Source: Pyrocephalus nanus (lineage: Eukaryota; Chordata; Aves; Passeriformes; Tyrannidae). From it: a stretch of 64,000 nucleotides of DNA. The stretch lies in NCBI GenBank assembly GCA_038380795.1, contig CM076266.1, positions 45,778,425 through 45,842,424 of the forward strand. The letters run 5' to 3'. A program made the position numbers and the translations under genes. Below, one piece after another: positions 38,886 through 49,213 of the stretch. The stretch's first letter is position 1; each line of letters opens with the position of its first letter. A model generated the notes under the pieces. It ran no database searches, was not told the origin of the DNA, and was given only the letters and a program-made list of their open reading frames with translations.

Positions 38886-40570
38886 TTTGTAATAATAACA
38901 CCTTAAGCTTCTCTGGCGTGTTTTATAACAAAAAACCCGAGGGTACAGCTACCCTCTAAGTAAAACATGCAGACAGGAAAAATTTGCACTCCATTTTTTC
39001 AAGCAGTGAGAAAAATGTCTTGTAGTTGAGTCTCCCATTTACTAAGGTGTAGGCATGCCCTAAGAAAACCATTGTGCTACTAATTTGGGGTTTCAGCTCC
39101 AGGCTCCCATCAAGCTGTGATGACTCCAGTGAGTCTGACTTACTTGATTAGCCTACAGATATCTAAAAAGTAAACATCTATAACTGAACTTGACCTTGTG
39201 AGCTCTCTTTGTAGTCAATGAAAGAAGCAGGTATGTTTAGGCAGTGAATCACCTGGCTTCCTAAGGTATACAACATAAGCTGTATTTCATTTTTTCCCAT
39301 GCTGGGAGTGGATGTACCAATTAGGAATCTGAACTTTCCGGCTCCTCACTTTGTAACCCGTGATTTGAAATAAAGTATTCTGAAGTGACATTTTTGCATG
39401 TAGAAATGTATGGATGTAACTTGGTAATTCTTGTTAGATGGTTGAGGTTACTATGGAGCAAACTCCATATTTAGGAGCAGAAGCAGGAAACATTTCCCCT
39501 TCTACATTTTAACATGTTAAGATGATGGCTCAATTGTAAGAATTGTAATAAGAAGACTGACAAGGGACGTGTGATAGATGAAGATGGTTATAGGAATATG
39601 ATCTGTGCAGCTCTCATGTGATTCTATAATTTACCACATGGTCCATCCTGTGTCTATAAAGTGGAAAGGATTTCTTCAGATGTGCTAGAATAAAAGTCAA
39701 TTCTAGTAACACCTTTCATATTGCCTTTCCCCCAGAAATCAATCTCCTTTCACACTAGATTTGTTTTGCAAATACAAAACCTTTCTCCTCGTCTACTTCC
39801 TAGAGTGGGTATTTTCATTACTTCAAAAGCATCATCTCTTTAACTTCAAACTGTCTCTCTCTCTTTACCCTCATTCCTAGCATGAGGTCCCACATGTAAC
39901 TCTGTTTTTAGAGAAACTTGACAAACCTAAGAAAGGATGACTTGTTTTGGTGGTAAAGTCAATCTTTCCCTGGGGACCACAGCACAGTTCAGGAGATTAG
40001 CTAGGCATGCTGGCAGAGGTGTTCAGGCAGAGGACAGAGGCCTCTGACCCCAACTTCCTACGGAACAGGTTAGGGAGGTCACTCTGCAGCCACAGGGTGG
40101 AACACTGCCAGGTCAACTCCAGGCACCAAACACATCAACAGACCAAAGGAAGGTTAGGAAGAATTAGCAGTGCTTAATATGAACTTCAGGGAGGTGCTGA
40201 GCTGTCACATTTTGGTTCTGAATTCCTCCTACCTTCTGCTGTGCAATAGCAAGTGAGCCCCCATTAAATGGGGTGACTCATCCGACCAGTGCTCAGCTGC
40301 CTAACACTGAGTGGCTAATTTGAAAACCATTTTGTTTCATGATGTTTAGGGAAGGGGAGGCAGTATCTATTTTTAATTTTGTCATTGCCCTGTACTGGGA
40401 CAGAGTCAGAAAAGGTGGGAGAGAAGCTTCTATTTTGTTCATAAATTTAATCTGCTTAATATCAGGCCCTCCAGGACACTTGGATGCAACAAAAAGAAAT
40501 GTCTGAAGTAGGATTCTGCTGACAGTGCCTCTCTTATTCCAAAAACACCAACACGATCACAGTATTCGTG
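38886..40570. other. Unique noncoding DNA
   Basis: No gene was recognised. The interval 39990-40330 is richer in GC than its surroundings, but I could not match it to a known repeat. Confidence 0.5.
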
Positions 40571-40613
40571 GGGTTTTTTTGTTTTGGTTTGGTTTTTTTT
40601 TTTTTTTTTTTTT
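40571..40613 (-). repeat. Oligo-T tract ending in T21
   Basis: G/T-rich sequence (GGG, T7, TTTT, TTT separated by G or GG) ends in an uninterrupted T21 at 40593-40613. Read on the minus strand it would be a 3' A-tail that follows the segment 40614-41060. Confidence 0.8.
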
Positions 40614-41060
40614 GAAGACTTGCCATTATTGGTCCCTTTGGCCACTTTCTGTCATTTCCTCAGAAAAAGCCAACTAGCTTGGCTACCCTGAGGGCTAGCT
40701 TGGCAGCTGTCAAATTCCAGATTATACTTCTTGAGCACTGGTGTCTGCATCTGTGACCGGTCCTTTCCCTAGCCTCTGCCCTGGCTTTGTTCCCAGCAGC
40801 ACAACAGCCCTCAGGCTGGTGCAGGGCCAGTGTGCTGCTGGAATCCCTTCGCATCCTGGTGGCTGCTCTCCTTTGAGTCCACCTTGGTAGCAGGAAATAT
40901 GCTTTGTAGTAGCTGCTACAATTGCAAGCAAACTGAATGGGCTGCATCTTGTATTCAAGACGACCATAGTCCTTAACAGTATTTGAAATGCACCTGGAAA
41001 CTTGTCATTGCCGCAATGTGGCTGTAAGATGTGCAAATCATTGCATTTGTGCTGCCAAGC
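40614..41060 (-). other. GC-richer segment, possible retrocopy
   Basis: This segment is richer in GC than its neighbours and directly follows the T21 run. On the minus strand it would end in CCAATAATGGCAAGTCTTC and then A21, with AATAAT as a non-canonical polyadenylation signal about 12 bases before the tail. Two overlapping minus-strand frames (40660-40947 and 40722-41036) cover it, but neither resembles a protein I know. A processed pseudogene or an unrecognised SINE is possible, but so is chance. Confidence 0.25.
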
Positions 41061-43225
41061 CTTTTCCTCATAAACAAACCAGAGATTTTATACCTGCCTT
41101 GTTTTTGGATCTGGTTTCCACAGAAGATTTCTTGTATACAGTAACACAATTGAAAGTAATGAAATTAAGTTTGCACCCATCAGCAGATACATAACAACTA
41201 ACAGACCATCGTCAGTACCCCAAACGTGGATGAATCAACATAACGTGAATGTAACCCACAATCATTTTTATAAACCACTAGAAAACTCTCTAAGTCACAA
41301 GTTTGCACTTGAAATGGGAGATGGAAATTGATAGGACACAAATTAACATGAACACGGATTTTATAGATAGAGATCATGAAAGCCCAAGAAATCCTGCAAA
41401 GGACTAAATTCCACACCGTATATGCAGCCCATGGAGTTGCAAAAATAAATGTACAAAAAGGTGCCAGATGCTTCTTAGATTACTAAGCTAAGTCCTGTCA
41501 GAGACCAAGAGTTAAATGAAATTAGCTTTACTATGTTTTTATAGCTGAAGTCTAACTCCCAAAACATGCATGAGAAAACATGGTAGAACTTTCAGCCAGT
41601 GAAGCAGGCAGTGTGTACTCTGTGTGTATTTCATCTCAGTGTAATATTAAGTATGCAAATATAGAGTTAATTTTCTTTGAGGTAAGTTCAAGATGCAGAG
41701 TGCATGCAAATCCCCCCAGTTCCTTGTTTCTTAAGGAATTCCTCTGCACAGAAAGGAATCATGTCAGACACCAGACTGGCAGAGGCTGCTCCCCTATCTC
41801 CTGGGTCACTTCCCAGCACCATCATCCAATCCATTTGCCAGAATGGAACACAGTAGTCAAGAAGCAGGGAATGTCAGTGAGGAAAGAAGGAAAATGACAG
41901 ACCAAAACAACAATTTGTCTAGCCCCTGCCTCCGAGAAATTTTGATATGCTGTAGGTAAAGCATTACTTCCCATCATATATAATTTCCCGGTCATGAATT
42001 TTAATTATCTGCTCAAGACCCCTTGCTGACCAGACACTGGTAAGATAATGTAAAAGTTCATCCACCATGTGTCATAATCTTGTAGATCGAACACATTGAA
42101 TCTCAGTTGCAGACAGATCATGTGCCAGTGACTAGGCAGAGTCTGATAAGCCGTTCATCAGACTGAGGATACACAACATTTGGGTTGTGTGATCCCTTCC
42201 GGGACATTCAAGCTAGGCCAAACTATGCTTTGGAATCATGGCAACTTTGGCCACAGATGATACCCACTGAACTCAGATACAAATGAATGAAAAGTTACAG
42301 AGCAAACTTGTCAGGCATATAAAGGGTGATCAGCACTTACTGTGTAATATTATTTTGTCGCTTAACAAACTAGAATTTACACAGGGAAGTACAGGTAGTT
42401 TGGTCTCATTCCAGAAGCCAAAAAGGTGTCATAGGTAACCAGAAGCCTGATAGTTCTTCCATTAGTAGGAAATCTCCAAACAGGATAGTACTACATACCC
42501 TGCACTATGCCCTCTACTACATTCCTTTGGCAGGGTGTGTAGTAAGGAAAAAGTTGCAAAATGGCTGCATTTTGTCAAGCTCTGGTTCATCTAATGTTCT
42601 CTTGAAAGATTTCAGCTTCAAGCTATTCTAGCTGAATTTCTGGCTTCAGAAAGATCACCTCCCTGACCCTCTCTTAGGCCTTCACCAAACAGAGTGAGTT
42701 CATATGAATCCACTAGCCCTGGTTGTAATTAAGATGTTTTTAAATCTCCCATATTCTCTACAAAGCACCATTTATATTTTAAATTAAGTGCTGCTGTGCT
42801 TATATGGCTACGCAGTCAAACTTAAATCAGCAGTATCTCATCACTTTCAATGGATAGATTTAGTTCACATGAGTTAGAAGGCACATTTGAAAAAGAAGGA
42901 CCCTAATAAGCTGCTACAGGCACCACATCCCATTATGTCTTTCAAAACTGATCAAAATCCACATTAATACTAATTAAGCTCTTCATTTAGCTCTTCCAAC
43001 TGGTCAGATGGTCCAGACTCCACTTCTTTGATTGCTAGATGATTTCTAGCCTGAATTTACTTATGGGCAATCACAACAGGTTGATTCTTATGGCAATGTT
43101 GGTGTTTACCTGAAGGAATGGTCTCTTTCTTCTCTTATATTACACCAGGGTGTATTAATATAGAGCATACATAACCCCTTTCTTCTAGGCTTAACAAGCC
43201 ATCTTTTAGTCTCCTCTCAAAAATT
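41061..43225. other. Unique noncoding DNA
   Basis: No gene or transposon was recognised. A 105-codon frame at 41580-41897 on the plus strand has no family motif and no clear splice context. Confidence 0.55.
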
Positions 43226-43242
43226 AAAAAAAAAAAAAAAAA
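43226..43242 (+). repeat. A17 homopolymer
   Basis: An uninterrupted A17 follows CTCTCAAAAATT. No transposon body was recognised upstream. Confidence 0.85.
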
Positions 43243-44939
43243 TAGCCTGGCATTTCCCAGAGTCATTTATTTCTTCCTTGAATATGAATTATTAGAATTG
43301 CACATAATTTTCCAGATAAAATACCAGTAATATAATTTCCCATCTCACTAGAAGTACCTTACCTGACATACCTCAGGAACATTTGATCTTTCTCATGACT
43401 AAATCGTATTGGTGTATATCCACCATTTGATTCAACCAAGCTTCCTTTCTCTCAGCAATTTTCAAAATATGATTACCCCAGCTTACCAAATAACAAATTC
43501 TTGTTATTAGTCGTTAAATGCTGTGGCTGAGTTCTAAAAATGTTCACTTCACTATCCTTCCTCTCTGTTTTTCAAACGAAAAGTCAAGCTCACTCACGGT
43601 GTAAGAGCTTTCCAGAAAGACCTGCCCATATGGATTGGACTTCCACTCAATATCAGGGCTGGACTTCTGCTCTGTATCAGGCATTTTACTCACATCCTCT
43701 CAATATTAAAAAGACATTTTTCTTACCAGAGTGGACAAAACTGTGAAAAACACATTGCAAGAAAAAAGAAATAAATCAGCAAGGAAATCAGAATAGATTG
43801 TTTCCCACTGTAGTGACAACTCTTTCATCTCTTCTTAAATACACAGTCAAGCTTCACAGTCCCAACAGATACTTATTCAAGCAATTTTGTCCTTTAACTT
43901 CAAGCAAAGATGTAAAGCACCTCATAGATGGGGAAACCTAAGCAGAAAGCCATGATGAGACTTTGCCCAAGCAGGTAAAAATGCTGGCTGCAGAAATCAC
44001 TGCTGTAATACTTGTTTGGAGGAATGTATAAAGAGACTTTGGCTTCACTGAGACTAAGTTTTCGTAACAATATGATCAGTAAAATAAAAAGCATCCTAAC
44101 TTGAAATTCAGTCTCTGGTTTTATTTTTTTAGCCTGAGTTTTGGGGGAGGGGGAGGGAGTTAGATGGTTTTGGGTTTTTTTCTGTATATGTAATGAGGTA
44201 TTTGTGGTTTAGTTGGCTTTTCATTCAGTTGCTACTCAAGCATCACTTTAAGTTTTCCAGAACTGATCATATAAGCTTATGCTTTGTTGAAAACCCCACC
44301 AATGAAAAGATGAAGAGGAAAATGTACCTTATCCTGCATATTTCTACTTTGATTTAGTTTGGGTCAATTTGGGCCAAAAATATATTGCTGCTATTCCTTA
44401 GAAGGTTATTTCTTTCATTTTCATTAAACATTGTTTTCTCATGCCCCACTATAACATTGATCAACTACAGTGTAATCACAATAGGCAATTAATTTCTGAC
44501 AAATCCCAAACCAGGGTATTTATGTCAGAACAAGGTTGAACTATTTACTTTAATCATATAATAGAGAAGCTTATAGTGCTACCCAGGTCTCTGCCCAAAG
44601 CAAATTAAACTCTCCTGAGCTCTCATTCTATGAATACACAATGGTTTTTGCATATCTTACAGAAAATTGCTAACATTCTTGCAGCATCTCAAGGAACATG
44701 AACTTTGAAATAGAAACTGTCAGGTCAGAGACACCACTCAACAATTCTTTATTTGAGGAATTTACCTGAGACAAGATACTGAGACAAGGAGTAACAGAGG
44801 TTCATTCTTGCAGAAGAGGTTTATTCTTGTGATTTTGCTGTGCAGATATTATCCACCACTGAAAGGTTCACATAAGCTCCCTCCACTTCCTGTATTATAT
44901 TATTTTTGAGGGGGTTTCCTGGCACTTCAAGCCTTGGAT
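43243..44939. other. Unique noncoding DNA
   Basis: No gene was recognised. There is a G-rich stretch with three G-runs (44143-44157), one short of a standard quadruplex motif, and two small imperfect duplications near 44766-44830 (CTGAGACAAG and a GAGGTTCATTCTTG-like unit). Confidence 0.55.
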
Positions 44940-45017
44940 GTGTTCGCTGTGTAAAAAACTGACTCAGCCTAGAGAGTGATGGTGAACGGAGTTAAATCCA
45001 GATAGCAGCCAGTCACA

Positions 45018-45149
45018 AGTGGTGTTCCTCAGGGCTCAGTATTGGGGTCAGTCTTGTTTAATATCTTTATCAATGATATGGACCAAGGAATCTAGTGCAC
45101 CTTCAGTCAGTTTGAAGGTGACACCAACTTGGGCAGGAGTGTTGACCTG
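45018..45149 (+). pseudogene. CR1 reverse transcriptase fragment, mutated active site
   Basis: The frame beginning at 45018 reads SGVPQGSVLGSVLFNIFIND, typical of the fingers/palm part of CR1 reverse transcriptase. A TAG stop interrupts it at 45093-45095. Just downstream, at the position of the catalytic F-A-D-D motif, the sequence reads F-E-G-D (45111-45122), so the first of the two paired aspartates is lost and an Ala is replaced by Glu. The reading frame then runs into the deletion near 45149. Confidence 0.85.
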
Positions 45150-45244
45150 CTGGAGGGCAGGCAGGCAGGAAGGTTGGGGAAGAGTGGCTGGAAAGATGCC
45201 TGAGGATCTGGTCTAGAGCCGGCAGGAGCCAGCAGTATGCCCAG

Positions 45245-45763
45245 GTGGCCAAAAAGGCCAATGGCATCCTGACCTGTATCAGAAATACTGTGGCCAGCGG
45301 GACTACAGCAGTGACCATCCCCCTGTACTCAGCAATGATAAGGCTTGAATCCTGTGTTAGGTTTTGGGTCCCTCACTACAGGAAGGACATTGAGGTGCTG
45401 GAGCGTGTCCATAGAAGGGCAGCAGAGCTGGTGAAGGGTCTGGAACACAAGTCTGATGAGGAGGGGCTGAGGGAGCTAGGGATGTTTAGACTGGAGAAAA
45501 GGAGACTCAGGGGAGACCTTGTCCCTCTCAACAACTACCTGAAAGGAGGTTGCAGCGAGATGGGGATTGGTCTCTTCTCCCAAGTAACAAGGAACAGAAC
45601 AAGAAGAAATGGTGTCGTGTTGCATCAGCAGAGGTTCATATTGGATTACAGGAAAAAACTCTCCACTGAAAGAGTTGTCAAGCATGGGAACAGGCTGCCC
45701 AAGGAAGTGGCTGAGTCACTATCCCTAAGGGTATTTAAAAGATGCGTAGATGTTGGCCCTTAG
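45245..45763 (+). pseudogene. CR1 ORF2 C-terminal region (172 codons open)
   Basis: This is the longest open frame in the window. The translation is the part of CR1 ORF2 that follows the catalytic motif, with [20 protein letters not shown] near the start, a [10 protein letters not shown] block, [19 protein letters not shown] in the middle and [20 protein letters not shown] near the end. The open frame starts with GTG only because it is in-frame with upstream ORF2; there is no real initiation codon. It ends at TAG (45761-45763), close to where CR1 ORF2 normally stops. It is a remnant with no expected function. Confidence 0.93.
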
Positions 45764-45865
45764 GACATGGTTTAGTGGTGGACCTGGCAGTGTTAGGGTG
45801 ATGGTTGGATTTGATTATCTTAAAAGGTCTTTTCTTACTTAAATGATTCCATAATTCTCTGATTT

Positions 45866-47029
45866 TATATGCTAGAATGCAGCTCTCAAAACCATGAGTT
45901 AAACTAAGTGACTGAGTTTTTACCTTGCATCTTGAAGAATTCTTGCTGGACTATTTATTCAGTTTCTTTTCTTTCCTATACACAGCAGGAATTCTATCAC
46001 AGAATTGGTGCAGGCTGTGCTGGACAACCACCACATTCACTGTTAGAAAAGACTGCATGCCTTTTAAAAAAATTAAAAAACAAAACTAACAGATCACTTC
46101 AGCCTTCTCCTATGGCTCCTTTGGTGTAGATCCAGAGATCCCTATGGGCTTGAGGGACAGACAGGTGGGGTGAGCCTCTGAAGGGGATCAGCAGTGGTAA
46201 TATTCAAAAATAAAAGGTTCAGTCCCAGAAAACAGTGCAGTAAGGAACAGAGTTCAAGAATTAGGTCATTATTAATCAAATTACAGATCAGTCCCAATAA
46301 CCACATATTTCCTTGAGCTTGCATTCAACAGCCATTTTGTAAGATATTCAGAGAGTAGGATCAATACCTCTCTGGAGGTAAGTGACATAAATTATGTCTC
46401 AACATATACACCACAGGAGTTTTACTGTTTGTTGTATACAGTAATCGCATTTTATAGATGACTGTGGAAGGTTTCAGCTTTCATTGATTTTTATCATAAA
46501 CTAAAAGGCAGCAAGAAGAAAAGAACAGCAGTTTATACGAAGCACCCAGTCAGCTGAAGCTGCAAAAGAAAATGAAAATTTGGCATAGTATGTGTGATCA
46601 ATCCATGTTTCATGCAGAAATGAATGCAGATATCTGAGCCTTTCCATTCAGAGTAGCAAAAATCTTGAGAGTGGCACAGAAATCCCTGTTCATCTAATAG
46701 CAGTCAATTGTGCTATCCAGCAGCAGGGTTTAAGACTACAGGAAGTCTTTCTAATTACAGCACTTTTAACACTTCTTATACCATGAATGCCATCTGAATC
46801 ATTTATGAAACAAGGTAACAGGATGTGTTTTCATTATCACACATAACGTGACCACATTCACATTATAACTGGGGTGAGGGATATAATTTAAAATCATCAT
46901 CCTAACATTTGTAACTTTCAAAAGTGTATTTTTAAAATACTCCTCTTCTGATTTCCTTCTTTTTTAATGTCCTTCACAGCAAGCAATTCAGAAGAGATGT
47001 TAATGCAGCATAACAACTCTTTACCCTTT
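45866..47029. other. Unique noncoding DNA
   Basis: Nothing recognisable was found beyond short low-complexity A runs near 46065-46085. Confidence 0.55.
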
Positions 47030-47290
47030 TTCAAGGCCAATTTTGCAATATGGGCAAAATGATTGGAAATGGAGTCCTGAAAAAGCTTAAACCATCTGTC
47101 AGGGACTCGGTTAAGAAGATCCACACTGTTTCACAGCCAAAGATGTGGATAAATTATGCCTGGCTGGAAATGTCCAAGGCATGCGGGTTACCATTCAAGC
47201 TTATTAGGATGAATAGCAATTTTTTTATTGTTCATTACCCTAGTAACATAATCTTTTCAAATTATAATATGCAATAAGCTATGCAGACTG
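47030..47290. promoter_or_regulatory. Possible conserved noncoding element
   Basis: The sequence is complex and repeat-free, with TTATTGTTCATTACC (47226-47240) as a SOX-like core. It contains a 75-codon plus-strand frame (47050-47277) that has no domain I recognise. The call rests on texture alone and conservation was not tested. Confidence 0.18.
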
Positions 47291-48274
47291 AAAAGCAAGC
47301 AAGTGGTAAACACAGGCAATAATTATTTTAAAAGCTCCGTGTCCTGATATATCAAAGAGCCATATACGTGTATGCACTCAAATGCCTATTTGTTTGCCTC
47401 TGTTGGCATACCACTGTCTATATTTTTGTACTCCATACATATTTATTTATGCTACTGCTCATGTTTAACATATGCCATAAACCACTTGCCTATTTTATTC
47501 CTGAAATGTATTTAAAAAAAAAAAAATGTAGAGAATGAGAGGTTGGTATTGTTGTGGTTAAGTTATATGCTTTAAGCTAGCAGACATAAAAATAATCTGA
47601 ATGTTGTACTATTACTGTTTTTTATGGACAGCTTTTATCCCAACATTTTTAAACAAGGATTTTTTTCAAAGTCTTTTATAAATACTTCCAGTCTAAAACT
47701 GTTTAAAGACCATAAATATTGCATGAAGCTTTTATCAGAAATATGAAATTGATTATTACTTGAAGGAAGGTCTCTGAAGAATTTAAAAAATCAAAATAAA
47801 TCAGATTTTCCCATCTTATTTACTATACTATGATTTTTAAAACCCCCACAGACATTGTAAATGTTAAAAGGTATGTGAAGATCTATGCTTACTGTATACG
47901 TGAGAGTCATAAAATTATTTGATAAGCAACAGTCATTTTGTGCACAAAGGCCATAACTAGTGCTTAGCCATCTGAGATTTTCTTCAGTATTTCCTTATTC
48001 AACTATTAAAAAATTCTTCCAAGTCCTAAAATTCATCCCTTCCCTGCTTCTGAAATCAGCACTAATATCAAGCAAATGATCTGTTAACCAAGCCTGTCCA
48101 AGGAAACCTGACAGAGCCCTAAATATCTTGGTTTTCACATTTATGAGCATATTTTTTCTGATTAGCCTCTTAAGGGTCAAAATAATACAATATTTGATTT
48201 TCTCACACTATTTTCACTGTCCAAGAATGAAAAATGCTAATATACCTGACACAGCCAATTGAAAGGGTGAAAGT

Positions 48275-48295
48275 AAACAAACAAACAAACAAAAA
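48275..48295 (+). repeat. AAAC microsatellite
   Basis: About five perfect AAAC units end in A5. A similar array lies about 450 bp downstream at 48741. Confidence 0.88.
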
Positions 48296-48740
48296 TATCT
48301 GAAATGCTGACACAAATAAAAATCTCAAGCCTTTCTCCTTCTTTCACTTTATCACAAAAAATTTTTGCATGTTTGAAATCAAGCTTTCTTTGGAAAAGGA
48401 ATAGAGGATTAAGGGAGGCAAAGAATGAGTCTTCAGTGATGGCAGCAATTTGGTGGAGTACCTGCTGTAAACCAATGCACTGTATAGCATACAGATACAC
48501 TTACAAAATCCAAAGTTTAGTGGATCCCTTTGGTCCACTCAAAGCAGTTAACAGGCCACGTTAACTGTTTTATACAGGTGTAATCAAGTGAAAACATGCA
48601 AACATCACCAATTCCAAAAATGGATGCCATGCATTCAAATTTCTTCACAAAACCACATTGGCATCCACATATCCTGAAAGGTTTTTTATTATATTTTCAC
48701 TGGATAATAAAAGTGATGTAAAATCTATTAATACAGCAAG

Positions 48741-48769
48741 AAACAAACAAACAAACAAAACAAAACAAA
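48741..48769 (+). repeat. AAAC / AAAAC microsatellite
   Basis: Four AAAC units continue into AAAAC units. It is a simple repeat without a recognised host element. Confidence 0.88.
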
Positions 48770-49197
48770 GCAGCAGCTGGCACATTAGGTGCTGTTCAGG
48801 TGCCAACACAGCAGTCTGCAACTAACAAGATTATTTTGTGTTTGTTTTGCTGATTATATTCAGTGGAAAATAGATTGCAAGGAGGAATAGCAGCTTTATC
48901 AGTGGGGCTGACTAGAGGCTCCATTAGGCTTTCTGCAAAAAGTCACCTGAGTTGCTTTTTCCTCATATCATTTTGTTTTTTGTCTCTGTCTCCATTTTTA
49001 TACTGGCAAAGCAAAGATGTAATTTTTTGTTTCCACTTACAGTATCTGACAGTACCCCTAGTCAAGCGTGGTTAATCTACAGAAGATTGAGCCAAGGGAC
49101 ATGTTGGACCGAATTTGACCCGATGACCTCGATAATGGAAAATCAAATGACTTTACAGTAATGTGGTAGCTAGGGCACAGGTTAGTTTCAGACACTG

Positions 49198-49213
49198 AAA
49201 AAAAAAAAAAAAA
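49198..49213 (+). repeat. A16 homopolymer with A8 satellite
   Basis: An A16 run is followed by CCC and A8. No transposon body was recognised upstream. Confidence 0.85.

Larger units (their letters stand above)
44940..45865 (+). mobile_element. CR1 LINE, 5'-truncated and internally deleted
   Basis: This is the longest transposon in the window. It enters ORF2 inside the reverse transcriptase (GTGTAAAAAACTGACTCAGCC near 44948), covers the PQGSVLG and FNIFINDMDQGI stretches, and then has a large internal deletion after the LLEGR motif near 45145. It resumes at GGGGAAGAGTGGCTGGAAAG and keeps the whole C-terminal region (45245-45763). It ends in a 3' UTR with GGGTGATGGTTGGATTTGATTATCTT and a worn octamer tail near 45845-45865. 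The element is on the plus strand and inactive: it has a stop (TAG at 45093), a frame change across the deletion, and a changed active-site motif. Confidence 0.95.

Noticed and set aside
44143..44157. G-rich stretch as a quadruplex
   Set aside because: Only three separable G-runs of three or more are present; the usual motif needs four.
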